Shown: positions 46,850-58,378 of the stretch, one piece after another | How positions within the stretch are numbered: the stretch's first letter is position 1 | How the letters are laid out: each line of letters starts with the position of its first letter | Source of the DNA: Gymnopilus junonius | Lineage: Eukaryota; Basidiomycota; Agaricomycetes; Agaricales; Galerinaceae | Direction: 5' to 3' | Length of the DNA: 64,000 nucleotides | Assembly: GCA_015501075.1 (NCBI GenBank) | Contig: JADNYJ010000028.1 | Coordinates: 124,001-188,000 of the forward strand | Made by a program: the position numbers and the translations under genes | The notes under the pieces: generated by a model | What the model was told of the DNA's origin: nothing | Databases searched by the model: none | Seen by the model: the letters and a program-made list of their open reading frames with translations, nothing else

Positions 46850-47440
46850 GCCGCCTCCCTGGTATGCTTACCCATCTTTGCAAACGAGGGAGGAGGGATG
46901 AAATTGGGATGTCTCGTTGAGTAGACTTGCCATAGGGAGCACCAGCGACTCGTAATGTCCCCTCTCACTCACGAAACGGCGACGTACACGGTGTTGAACC
47001 ATGCATGAGCCGAAAATCCACTGTCTCGCAGAGGCGACGGTGAAGGAGCTCGTCTGGTTGAACAGACGAGCTGGAGGGTCAAACGTGCTGTTACCATGGC
47101 AAGTGCGACCCTCCTGATATCTGGTTGAGCAGAGATCCCAGAGGGCGAACAAGCAGCAGCGCCTGCACGTTCAAGCCTTCTCGTGCTCGAAAAAAGCACC
47201 AGGTAAGGTGTTGAACCCTTCCCTGGGCGAGAAACCCTCAGGCTCGCACTTGGAAGCGAGGGAGGATGAAATCGGCGCATCTGGGTGAGCAGATGCACTG
47301 ATGGGCTGACGCGCCGCTGCGGCGATGTCTTCGAGCCCACCGTTCAGCGAAAAAGGCACCCAACAGGAGTTTGACTCCTGCTAGGGCATGCAACCTCCGG
47401 CTCGCGCTTGCAAGCGAGGGAGGGGGATCAACGGCGGTGG
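46850..47440. repeat. Degenerate tandem repeats with short hairpins
   Basis: A unit of roughly 160-190 bp recurs, marked by GCGAGGGAGG (about 46885, 47258 and 47417). Each unit has hairpins: AGCTCGTCTG-GTTGAA-CAGACGAGCT (about 47048-47073), GCATCTG-GGTGAG-CAGATGC (about 47278-47297) and CAGGAGT-TTG-ACTCCTG (about 47364-47380). The loops share GGTTGA or GGTGAG. Confidence 0.65.
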
Positions 47441-47919
47441 TGATGCGCGAGGAATGGGAGCGGTGGTCGAGACGTACCTATGGGAGGTGGTAGGTAGTCA
47501 ATTAGTAACGACAAAAAAAAGATCAAAAGAATGAAAGAACGAGCTCAGACGTACCTTATGGGCTTCCCTCTTCAAGGGTCCCCCCTTCTGCTGCCATTCC
47601 AGTCCCAATCCACCAAAAAAACGGCCAACATCCTCAGATGAGGGAGGGGCGGGGCAGAATGAAGGGAAGAGGAGAGGTGGTGGAGACGGAAAAGACGAGG
47701 CGGCGAGTGTCAACAATCGTACCAGGCTGGCCGATTTGCGTGCCGCGCGGGAATGTCAAAGCACCGCCACTGATGCGCAAAATTAGAAAGCATTGCACCG
47801 ACGGTTGCACGCGGTGGTTGCCGAGCGGAGCTGACAACGGCAGGCTAACTTGGTAGGGCTCAAATCTTCAAGCTCCGATTCAAAGGTTGATGAAAGACAA
47901 GATTTTCCCGGGAAACTGT

Positions 47920-48330
47920 GTCGTTTCGGGCACTCCAATAGAAATAGACGATGTTTTAGGGAACGTATAGGTGTTCTCGGGACTTGTAGGATGTATCCCC
48001 GATTAAAGGACTTTTTTCTCGGGAATAGGAAAAATATGTTCTGGGAGAACCAATTAATGTCACAGAAAGTACGAATTTTGTTGACGGTAGAGGGATTAAT
48101 ATTCGGGAATGAGAAAGTGTTTTACAGGGAAGAGCGAAAAATTTACGGGAACAAGACATTTTGTTACAGGGAAGTTGAAAATGTCTACGGGAACAAGAAA
48201 GTTTGTTACATGGAAGCTGAAAATGTTTATGGGAACAAGAATGTATTTTACGGGAAAGAAAATGGTGTTATGGGAGTGGTCAACCAAGACCAAAAGCTAT
48301 TACAGGACAGCACTTAAATGTTTGGAAGTG
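47920..48330. repeat. Right subterminal CGGGAA motif array
   Basis: About ten CGGGAA or GGGAA motifs, including near-tandem units of about 32 bp of the form ACGGGAACAAGA..TTGTTACAGGGAAG between 48130 and 48260. Confidence 0.7.
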
Positions 48331-48383
48331 TGATCGAGAATTGTCTTGGAGCTTGAATAAATCTTTGAAGTCAAATGTAATTT

Positions 48384-48417
48384 TTCGGAAAGGTTTTTAC
48401 CTCGATTTTGCGCCATA
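48384..48417 (-). repeat. Right terminal inverted repeat (34 bp)
   Basis: Reverse complement identical to 45166..45199. Confidence 0.88.
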
Positions 48418-48423
48418 TGTTAT
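48418..48423. repeat. Target-site duplication TGTTAT, right
   Basis: Matches 45160..45165. Confidence 0.75.
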
Positions 48424-48721
48424 AGCCTGACGATAGAGTACATACCGATCTGAATCCAGATTCAAGTTCCAGAAGGTGTTCAAGGTGTTTCATCGTGTAG
48501 CGTCACCTCCATAGATATAGGAATGTATATGTATTGGCGGAAGATTGGATAGATATCGGATGGATAGATAGTGTAAATGGATTAGAAGGACTGTTGTGTC
48601 AAATTTCAATGGACTATATTGGGGTGTGGTCCATGTTAATCTTTCCTGAGAAGTTGAAACAAGAAGTCAAAGTCGAAGTCGAAGTTGGAGAAGATGAATC
48701 ATGATGATGAGAAGGCGAGAA

Positions 48722-48768
48722 TGAAGATGGAAGATGGAAGATGGAAGATGAAAGATGGAAGATGAAGG
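48722..48768. repeat. Microsatellite, 7-bp unit GAAGATG
   Basis: About six near-perfect tandem copies. Confidence 0.85.
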
Positions 48769-49526
48769 TCATGTATTCGCGGATGCTGAAAAAAAAAACC
48801 TCCTCGTGACCGGTCTCGTAAGTATTCGAAAATTCAAATCTTATTCAGTCAACTTGAACAGCACGATTTAAAGTTTAAAGGTTTTAACCGCACCGTCGAA
48901 AGCGAAAGACGCAGTGTCAATGAGTGCTGTACAATGATAGTTTATGGTTTATTAATGATTGACTGGGTACCTTTAGCGCGAAGGGCCCCCCAGTTATTTC
49001 GACACACACAATTGACACTGCAGCTGCCAGTGACACCATCATGCGGGGTCTGGAAAGCCGAGTCAACTCAGGGCAATGTGCGATGTGCGATGTGTATTGC
49101 AGTTTCTTAGCGGAGGTGGCTGCGGCGTGGGTGGATTCCAAGCTTTTTTTTTCTTTTTTTTTTCTTAATCATCGACGGCTATAGGCAGGTTCGCGTATTT
49201 GCGTGCATACAGATGCAGATGTAGGGTTTTAGAGTTTCGCGAGAGTGTATCCGTGTGCGTGTATTTAAACCGAGTTCGGCAGGATGAATTGTTGGGTAAG
49301 TTGAATGGTGTGTGCATGGGAATGTGAATGTGGGGAATGAAAAAAAAAAACTGTGTTCGCCAAGACCCTGGTTTTGGCGGATGGCGTGGATCATGTCTAT
49401 CACCAGAAGAAGAACTTTGGACTAGCTTGGATGAGACGGGGTTGTGATTATTTCTTGAGACGTACAGGAAAAAGGAACGAGGAACGGAGTAAGGTTTCAA
49501 GTATAAAGCTTCAAGTCTCGCTTGCT

Positions 49527-49571
49527 CATCCATCCATCCATCCATTCGTTCGTTCGTTTGTTCATTCATTT
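49527..49571. repeat. Microsatellite (CATC)n followed by (TTCG/TTCA)n
   Basis: Four-base units: about five CATC, then CGTT and CATT variants. Confidence 0.85.
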
Positions 49572-50498
49572 AGGTGGACAGGGCAGGTGGGCAGGGTTGC
49601 AGATAGCAACCCATCTAATCAGAAGGTGATTCGAAAGAGGGATCAGAAGAGAGTCCCAAGCCAAGAATAAGTACCGCATATGCAACGATGAGTGACTCAG
49701 AGTGGAAGCCGCGTCGTTCAGGTCCAAGCTTCTATTCGGAGAAGAAGATGGCTCAGAAGCTGTGAATCCTGGATGCAGAACCTAGAATTTTAGCCGGAAG
49801 GAACATGAACGTGAACGTGAATGTGATGATGAGACACACACTACATATTAGCATTACTATTAGAGCGGGGAGTGGCTTCGACGATCCACGGTGGGAGGAA
49901 AATAGATAACAGAACTCGAGTGAGTGCTTTACTTGGGTTTGATGGGGTATTGGGTATACTATATACCACATTGTCAAAGGGAAAATAGACAGCAGACACC
50001 AAAGACGAAGGGGAAGACGAGAAGGGGGGAAGCCGAGGGACGGAAGAAGGACGCTGGGAAAAGAAACATATGTGCATGGCCCATCGAATACACGTCTACA
50101 CGTCTAACAAACAAGTCGTGGCGCAATGGGGGTGGGTAGGCGTGATGGCAGGACCCGGTCAACCCATGGAAGAGTGCTTTTAGAAGGCCGTCCTGAAAAG
50201 GATATCCCGGCGGCAAATCCATTCGCGGACATGGAAATTCTCCTAGTTTGATTCGTGATGCGATAAATTTAGAACGAGTTGTTGACATCACATCATCACG
50301 TTGACGATGAGATGATGGCGTGGGAAGGAGATTTGAGATCTTGCAAGATGCATGTACGAGATTGGGAATTTGGCTTAGGCGAGAAGGGATTAGTCACGCG
50401 ATGAGGGGGGAAAGGACCCTTTTTGCAAACGCATGGGAGTCTTTGACAAGGAGAATTGATTGAGGGGGTTAATCATAATACGCACGGACTGGGAAGGG

Positions 50499-50504
50499 TA
50501 TAAA
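50499..50504 (+). promoter_or_regulatory. TATA box of TUP1-B
   Basis: GGTATAAAAGCG, followed about 25 bp downstream by a CT-rich start region. It would give a 5'UTR of about 400 nt before the ATG at 50926. Confidence 0.5.
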
Positions 50505-50925
50505 AGCGACGCTGGCAGTTTTAGTGCCGTTCTTTTGCCTTTTTTTTTTTCAGAGATAGAGGGGCTCCTTTGTTCGGGTTTCCACGCACTCGAACTTAAC
50601 CTTGCCTCTTTCTGTCACCCACGCTTTTGTTTACCACGCTCCACTTGCCCTTTCCTTTCCTTGCTTGCTTCCGTCCATCCATCACTCCCTCAAGTCACTC
50701 CCCATCGTCGCACCCTCTGCGCTCACTCTTGCGCTCGGCGTATCTCGGGCGACTTTGGATCTGGCACCCAGCGATATCAGGCCTTCAATTGCTTCATACA
50801 TACATACATCGCCATCCACCCTACAAAAATCAACATTCAACCATTGAACCAGCAATAATAATCATAATTGCACACAGAAGAGTAGACAAGAGAAGATAGA
50901 CGCAGGATCCGGAAACATTCGTATC

Positions 50926-53900
50926 ATGTCGTCGACGATATACAACGTGAGTCCTCTTCTCTCCCCTTTTTTTTCCTTTTCCTTTCCTTTTCCGGGCGAC
51001 TTGTCCCCATCATTGGCTTTTACCACACCCATCTTCATCATCACCTTCATCCCATCCCACATTCATCCCATCTGTATATTTCCACTCACTAACACCAACC
51101 CCCTCCCTTCCCTCCCAGCACCGCACACTCCAACCCACTGGCCCCCAAGGCCCCGGCGGCGGCGGCGGCATCCCCCCATCCCAAGGCGGACCACCCCCAC
51201 CACCCCTACCCCCAAACAGCGTCGGCGGCGTAGGCATTGGCCTCCCCCCCTCCTCCTCCTCTTCCTCCTCGCAGCCCCCCGGTCTATCCACTATGCCCCC
51301 TGGTGGACCGCCCCTGCCCCCTGGCGCACCGGGCTCGGGAGGTCCGGCGCCGATGGTCATCGATAGGGATCTCGGCGTGGGCGTTGGGCGGGATAGGGAC
51401 AGGGAGAGAGATAGGGAGCGGGAGAGAGATAGGGAGAGGGAGAGAGATAGAGATAGAGAGCAGAGGGAAAGAGAAAGAGACAGAGAAAGAGAGCGCGAGG
51501 GGCCTCTTGGTGTGGGTGCGGGCGGAGGAAGAGGAGGAGGAGGGGCGGAAAGGGACCGAGATCCAGTGAGAGATCGAGATCCACTTGGAAGAGACAGAGA
51601 GCGCGACGCAAGAGATCGTGAGCGGGAGCTCGTCAATGCGCGTGAGCGCGAACGGGCTGCTGTAGCCGCCGCTGCAGCCGGGAACATGGGTGTCGGCGTG
51701 GGTCCTGGAGGGCCTACTCCCCTTGGACTGGGCGCGCATCAGCATGTACATCCCGGTGTAGGCGTGGGTGTGGGGATGGGTGCGCACGGGCCTGGGCCGG
51801 CGCAGAGAGCGAGGCTGGACGATTCGTTGGATGCGATTCGGACAGAGTTTGAACTGTTGAGCCAGGAGTTGGTCTTGGTGAGGTCGCAGAGGGATGAGTA
51901 TGAGGCGAAGAGTGAGTATCGATTTTCCTTTCCTTTCTTTCTCTTTTTTTTTCCTTTCCTTTCTTTTTTCTCTTCCCTTGACATTCTCTTATCTTCTTTT
52001 CATTTTCATTTTAATTTTACCTCAACGCTTTTTTTCAACATTTTACTCACATTTCATTTATTCCCTACAGTGACATCCCAAGTCAACGAACTGAACATCA
52101 TCCGCCAATCGCTATACGACCTCGAACTGCAACACAGCAAAGTCCGCGCACACTATGAGGAAGAAGTCGCCCGTGCAAGAGCAGAAGGCCAACGCGCCGT
52201 AGCAGCTGCAGCAGCCGCCGCCGCCGCCGCCTCGTCATCATCATCTACTCCAGGCGGTGGTGGTGCACCGCAGGGCATCGCGTCCCTCGGCTCCGTGTCC
52301 GCTTCAGGAGGAGCAGGTATCGGTGGTCCGGGGATGCCGCAGCAGAATGGCGGTAGTGGACCTTTACCTATCCCTGCTGGCCTCGGCGGGCCTGGTGGGA
52401 TGGGACCGAGCGGGGGTATTGTTGGTCCTGGGGGACAGCCGCCCATGGGGCCTGGTGGTGGGTTGCAGGGCTCGACGCCGAGTGGGATGTATGATCCTTA
52501 TTATGTGAGAGAGAGGGACAGGGATATGGGTAGGGACAGGGAGCGAGAGAGAGAGATGGCGAGAGAGAGGGAGAGGGAGGCCGGGAGGGAAAGGGAGAGG
52601 GAACGAGAGAGGGATTTAGGGAGGGAGAGAGATGTTGGACGTGATAGGGAACGGGAGAGGGAGAGAGAGAGTCAGAGGGAACGAGAAAGGGAGAGGGAAC
52701 GCGAGCGGATGGTCGGCCTGGGCATGGGCATGTCCGAGCGAGAGCGTATCGAGCGCGAGCGCGGCTTGGATCCGCGGGACACGCGTATGGTCGGCGTCGG
52801 CGAGCGCGACAGAGACAGAGACAGAGCGGGCATCATCGGCATCGGTCCGGAAAGGGAGCGCGAGCGCGAGCACAGAGAGCGGGGCATGTCGCTCTCTGAG
52901 CGTGATCGGGAACAACAAAGGGACAGGTTGGAGAGAGAAAGAGAGAGGGAGAGGGAGCGTGAGAGAGACAGACTGGATATGCGGATGAGTGTGGATGGGA
53001 GGGAGAGGGAGAGGGAAAGAGAGAGAGAGCGGATGGAGAGAGAGCGCGATCGGATTTCAGACGCGCGTGATCCAAAGAGGTTGAAAGCTGAGCGAATGAA
53101 GACAGATCGACCTGGTTCGCGTTTTATCTTTTTATTTTTATTTTTGGGCGTTGACTGATGATTTTCCTTTTTTTTCTTCTCCTACTTTCTAACAGACCAC
53201 TTCAGCCCATCACTTGGACCTGGCCAGACTCCCAAACTCCCACCACCTCCTTCCTCCGTCGCACTCCTCCCGCCAGGGTCGTCGATTCCAGGCGGCGCTG
53301 GTGCCAGCTCATCAGGCGCAGGACCCAGCAATGCATCCGGACCACCTCTCAGCAGCGGTCCATCACCTCACCCAGGTCCTCCCACAACCGTAGCCTACGG
53401 GAGCGCAAGCATGGAAGGCAGTAACTCTTTAGGACTGAACATTCCTCCTGGTGTTGGTCCTCAGCAGCAAGGCGCTCCTGGCCTTGGAGCGGCGGGCGCG
53501 GGCTCGATGAGCTTGAGTTTCCCAGATGATTTGGACCTGCACAGTGTGCCGAGCGATATGAAGAAGGAAGGCCCGGATTGGTTCGCGGTGTTTAATCCGA
53601 ATCCAAAGGTGAAGAGGGTGTTGGATGTGAATTTGGTCCATACGCTCATGCATGAGAGGTAACGGTTTATTTTATTGTTTTCACTGTGGGTTGTGGTTTT
53701 GCTGATCGTTTGCGTCCTCTTTCTTTTTTTTTTCTCTTTTTTTACGTGTAGTGTGGTATGTTGCGTCCGGTTCTCGGCAGACGGCAAGTTCCTCGCGACG
53801 GGGTGTAATCGCACAGCGCAGATTTATGATACCAAGACGGGGTTAAAAACTTGGTGAGTGAGGGGTTTTCCTTGGTGTTTTGGATCGTGGATTTTTGTTC

Positions 53901-55525
53901 GTTTGCGCCTTTTTTGGGTGTTTTTCTTCGCGTTCGCGTTCTCTCTTTTTCGTTCGTTTCTGCATTGCTCTTGCCTCTTCTTTTTACTCTTTGGATCTCT
54001 TTTATCATTCTTCACTCCTGTGATGACGAAAACGAGGACTGCTTGGTTGGAAGGTTTCTTTGATCCGTCCTCTTCGGGCATCTTTTTCCTTTTTTTCACT
54101 TTGTTGTTCTTGGACGGAGAACACATTCTTTTGGGTGCATGATGGGTTGATTCCCAATTTTTCTGTGAATGGTCGATTTCCATCTGCTCTAAAATCTAAA
54201 GAAAAAAATTTTTTTGTGTTTTTTTTCTTGCCTTTTTTCTTCTTTTTGCACTGTCTTGGATCCCTCTCGTCATGGACACCTCCGCGTTTGCTTATGTATA
54301 ACAGTGTTACACCCTGTACATGTTATTGACCGGTCCCTTGCGTTACCTCTTACGCTTTCTTTTCTTTTCGTCAAATCTTCACCGATTGACTTTCTATGTT
54401 CCCTTGTTGAACATCTTCTTTTCTGTCTCGTATCATTGTATTGGCATGCTTTCATGATTGCTGACGCTCTGTCTTCTTCTGATATCAAATAGCGTACTAG
54501 CAGACGACAACGCTGGCAAATCCGGTGACCTGTACATACGCAGTGTGTGCTTTAGTCCGGACGGCAAATACTTGGCTACTGGCGCAGAAGATAAACAAAT
54601 CAGGGTACGTACCCCTCAACAGCATTGGTTCATCCACTCACCACAATCGGAATTGATCCAGATCTGGGATATCGCCAAGAAACGCATCCGAAACGTATTC
54701 GACGGCCACCAACAAGAAATCTACTCGCTCGACTTCTCCCTCGACGGCCGACTCATCGTCTCAGGCTCGGGCGACAAAACGGCACGCATATGGGACATGC
54801 ACGACGGTACCTCGAAAGTGCTCACCATCAACGACCCCGACTCGCTCAACAACGACGCGGGCGTCACCAGCGTCGCCATCTCCCCCAACGGCCAGTGGGT
54901 CGCCGCCGGCAGCTTGGACACCGTCGTCCGCATCTGGGACGTCCAAACGGGCGTGCTGGTGGAGAGGTTAAGGGGACATCGGGATAGTGTGTATAGTGTC
55001 GCGTTTACGCCTGATGGGAGGGGGTTGGTCAGTGGGAGTTTGGATAAGACGCTCAAGTACTGGGATGTGAGTGGGCTGACGAAGCGCAAGGAGAGCGCGA
55101 ATGGGGGTGGGGCAGCGTCGCCGATAAGTTTAGGCAAAAAGGAGGAAAAGAGCGTGGTGTCTGCGTCTGCTGCGTCTGCTGGGAGTGGCGGGACAGGGAG
55201 CAGTCCGTGTACGATGAACTTTACTGGGCATAAGGATTATGTGCTCTCTGTTGCGGTGTCGCATGATGGGCAGTGGGTCGTGTCGGGCTCCAAGGATCGC
55301 GGGGTGCAGTTCTGGGACGCGCATAATGCGGTGGTGCAGTGTATGTTGCAGGGTCATAAGAATTCAGTCATCTCGATCGACCTAAGTCCGGCGGGGAATG
55401 TCCTAGCCACTGGCAGTGGGGATTGGCAGGCGAGAATATGTGAGTTGACCTGTTTTTTTTTTCTTCCTTATGAGAGTCGGGTTTCTGATTCTGATGGTGT
55501 TCTAGGGAGCTATAATCAGATTTGA
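50926..55525 (+). CDS. TUP1: Tup1 transcriptional corepressor, paralogue B, with a long Arg/Glu/Asp repeat
   Basis: Eight exons: 50926..50946, 51119..51911, 52071..53114, 53196..53658, 53752..53853, 54493..54604, 54662..55439 and 55506..55525. MSSTIYN joins HRTLQPTG. A Gly/Pro region leads into the first RE/RD-rich block (51.36-51.66 kb). The tetramerisation helix follows ([20 protein letters not shown] and [20 protein letters not shown]), then a second, larger RE/RD block (52.5-53.1 kb), [27 protein letters not shown] and a seven-bladed WD40 domain ending QARIWSYNQI. The nuclear corepressor role is as for the family. Despite more than 1 kb of repetitive code the frame is unbroken, so there is probably selection on it. 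The intron 53854..54492 is 639 nt, ten times the matching intron of copy A (58 nt). Copy B lacks two of copy A's WD40 introns. Confidence 0.94.
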
Positions 55526-57939
55526 TTTTTTTGGATCAACGACTTTCCAGCAACAATTCTTTTTTAAAATTTCAGGCCCCAGCATGTTCTTCCGCAAGGT
55601 CATTCTCCCACAACTCACAGTTAGCCCTTCTACAACATCTCGAGTATCTCTTCGACTACGGCTTCATCCGCTAGCCATTCACCTCAAAACTTATAATCTT
55701 GCGGTCCTCCTACATACAACGCGACTTGACGAGCTGTAAAGGGGATGTTGCACCTCTGTCCGTTTATTACCTACCTTCCTTTGATTTTCGTATTCCATAT
55801 TCCGTGTTCCATATCCCATGTTCCTCCCTCGTCATCCTTCCTTGCTTCCCTCTGTCTCTTGTTTGTAGCTCTTGTTGTGGCTTTTGTAGATGTTGTAATC
55901 TATAGGGACGTCCTATCTTGTCCTTTTTTCTTGTCGTCTTTCCCTTCCTTTTTTTGTTTTTTGTTTTACCTGTTATTGTTGTTTGTTTTTTTTTTGGCTT
56001 GTGTTTCTCGACTTGTCTTTAACGAGCACCTTCTTGTACGTACGTACCATCGCCACGCGCCCCGACTCCACCTTTTTATTATTCCGTTGTTTTCTTTTTC
56101 TTTGGCGCATCGGGCATCGCATTCGGATGCTCGTTTGATCAACCCACACATGTACAGGTCCGGTCCTTGTTCCTTTCTTCACCTCAACTTCAACTACGAC
56201 CTACCTGCGTGCTATCAAGCATTTGTAGCTAAACTCGAGTTTACCTATCTATCTATTCAATCTCCCCATCTACCTAGCGCTAGCTTGTTACATAGCTTTC
56301 TTTTACGTTTCTCCTTGTGTGTGTGTCTTTTTTTTCTTTTTTTTTTGGTAATGATAATTATTATGCGCAATTTGAAATTCAAAAGTACATAGTTACTAGT
56401 CAGTTCAAATCACGATTGTCGAGTTTTTTTTTTGTTCATCTGAAAGCTGAATGATGTGAAGGTACATCCTGGAAATATGTTGTACTCGCGAGGAATCTCG
56501 AAAGTTTGAAGTGGTGGATAGATGGAAGATGGAACTATTGTGTTCCTCAAGCAAAAGATGAAGCTTAAAAGCAATGTTGACTTTTAATCTTAGTACCTTG
56601 GTGTGGCTCAAGAAATTCAAGCCATGGTTGCTAACCTGGGGTACATTCTAGCACCTTCTGCTCGTTCCCAACACTCAGACCTTTCGCAATCAGATTTCAA
56701 ATCAACTCATGCAGATCGCCTTTTTCTTCTCTCCATTTCCGGGAATCTTTTTGTCGGTGTATGTTCATGTGCAAAGGGGTTTATTAGCCATGTGGTGATG
56801 TCTTGAATGTGTGCTTCTGATTCAAGTTATATCACTGGGGCAAAATAAAATGTGCTTTATGGAAAGGTAAGCGCGTCAGCGCAGGCAGAATTTGGACAGG
56901 AGGCACCGCGTCTTTCATATGTGTAAACTGGCGCGCGTATCGTATCATATGTACTATGCTCCGTTGCGAGTTTGAAATCGTGTCAAAGTAAAATCATTTG
57001 TCAAACATCGCAAGCTAAATTTTGGCAGAAACATACAACTTTAGTTTTAAACAAGCCTAGCATTAAGTTTTAGTCGAACCTTTGCTGAAGAATGTGTAGG
57101 AGGGAGGATATAATTAAAGGCCGCTGAGCATGGCGTGGCATATGCTACTTTTGACAGTCCCCCAAGCTTTTCTGTCCATGGCATAACTTTGAGTTCGAGT
57201 TCTGGACCCTTGGCCAAGGAAAGTCTCTTTTAGTTTGGAGTGGGCCTGCGATCAGGGTCATGAGTACAATAGTACGGATGCAAGTATGACACTCGTGCAT
57301 GTTGGAGATGCGATATTTCAAGCTCTCAAGTCTAGCTACTTCAAGGAATCTTACATAGTCAATCACGTCTTCGTGAGATCACACTGGATTCTCAGCCACA
57401 GAACTGGGCTGTGTATTTTAAGTACTATAACAGTGCAAATCCAGAGCAAAACGGATGTGGGTGGCCTATTAATAGTTTAGAATCAGAGATTAGAGTTCAG
57501 CAGCTGGCAAAGAGCTGAGATCTGAGGTATATATGCAGTATACGTACTACATGGTGCTAAACGAGCTGGAACCGGGAGGATTCCGAAAATGAGGATGATC
57601 ATTCAGCATGCCCTATCTGAGTCAGAGCCTGTTAATCGACGCGCAGATAAGGGCCACGCAGGTAGTTTACTCTAAAACGTGCCGCTGCTCTTCCTCAATC
57701 GCTATCCTTGGACTATTAGCTTGGGTTTCTTTTTTTTTTAATTAAGGTGCCTAGGCTGTAAATATTCCACGGGCGCTTAATCGTCGATAAAGATCAGAAC
57801 AGCTAGAGTATATGGTCACGAGTTATGCTGCAGAAATGACTTAATTTATTTGGAAAAAGGAAGATTCACTCGAGGTAACTTTGACTCTTGAGCGTCATAC
57901 TAGCCTGTGGACCGTGCTGTTCTAAAAGTCCTATGTAAT
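55526..57939. other. T-rich 3' region of TUP1-B and intergenic DNA
   Basis: The first 0.9 kb is strongly T-rich on the plus strand and fits a long 3'UTR. Its 215-codon frame (55745..56392) is a Phe/Leu by-product of that bias. Short frames at 56603..56806 and 57145..57480 match nothing known. Confidence 0.5.
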
Positions 57940-58378
57940 CCCTCCGTGGCTCCGCAGTCATGATTTCCGGTTCGCCCGACGTCGACTATGGTCCGAATTT
58001 AATTAAACAGTCGATATTAGACGGCCCTGAGAAACACATTGGCTGATCGTTGAGAACGAAATGACAAAGCCGAGGACTCAAGACGGAAGCACTGCCCTCC
58101 CGCGACAGTTTAGAGGGTTCAAAAATACTGTCAAATGAAAAGTCAACACCGAGTGAGGACAAGCAAGTATGTCGGAATGCTCGTGTGAAATGAATAGAAT
58201 CTCTGCAATTGTGCGGCTTAGGATCAGGCTTATAGCCTCTATCTCGAGATAAACTTTTTTGCGCCCAAAGCGGAGAAAATCACTGTGTTTATTGAAAAAT
58301 ACAAACTTAAGAGGAATACATAAAAATTTGATAGAAGGAGCAGTCGCCTCTTTTTGCTCTGCGGGAGTTGCAGGTAAT

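Larger units (their letters stand above)
45166..48417. mobile_element. 3.25-kb terminal-inverted-repeat DNA transposon, apparently non-autonomous
   Basis: The ends are perfect 34-bp inverted repeats starting TATGGCGCAAAATCGAGG, at 45166..45199 and 48384..48417. They are flanked by a 6-bp direct duplication, TGTTAT. Inside both ends lie subterminal arrays of CGGGAA/TTCCCG motifs. The interior (about 45.55-47.85 kb) is GC-richer, with hairpin-forming repeats and short frames with splice-like joins (such as 45578..45811 and a Ser/Thr-rich frame at 45687..45923). I see no DDE transposase, so it would need one in trans. The superfamily is unassigned: a 6-bp duplication is reported for groups such as IS3EU and Dada, but the end sequence alone does not decide. 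The perfect ends and duplication suggest a fairly recent insertion. Confidence 0.82.
48424..50498. other. Upstream region of TUP1-B with microsatellites, no gene
   Basis: About 2 kb without a conserved frame. It holds two simple-repeat tracts listed separately, several A/T runs and the distal promoter of TUP1-B. The long upstream region contrasts with the compact genes elsewhere. Confidence 0.5.

Noticed and set aside
47850..48317. 155-codon frame rich in Asn/Lys/Tyr near the right transposon end
   Set aside because: It is the translated subterminal repeat array. The periodicity comes from the DNA repeats.
51010..51787. Ser/Arg-rich minus-strand frames opposite TUP1-B
   Set aside because: Antisense of the RE/RD tract: complementary codons give SRSLSL-type peptides without independent support.
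55745..56392. 215-codon plus-strand open frame after TUP1-B
   Set aside because: Phe/Leu/Ser-rich product of a T-rich 3'UTR, with no start context, domain or splice structure.
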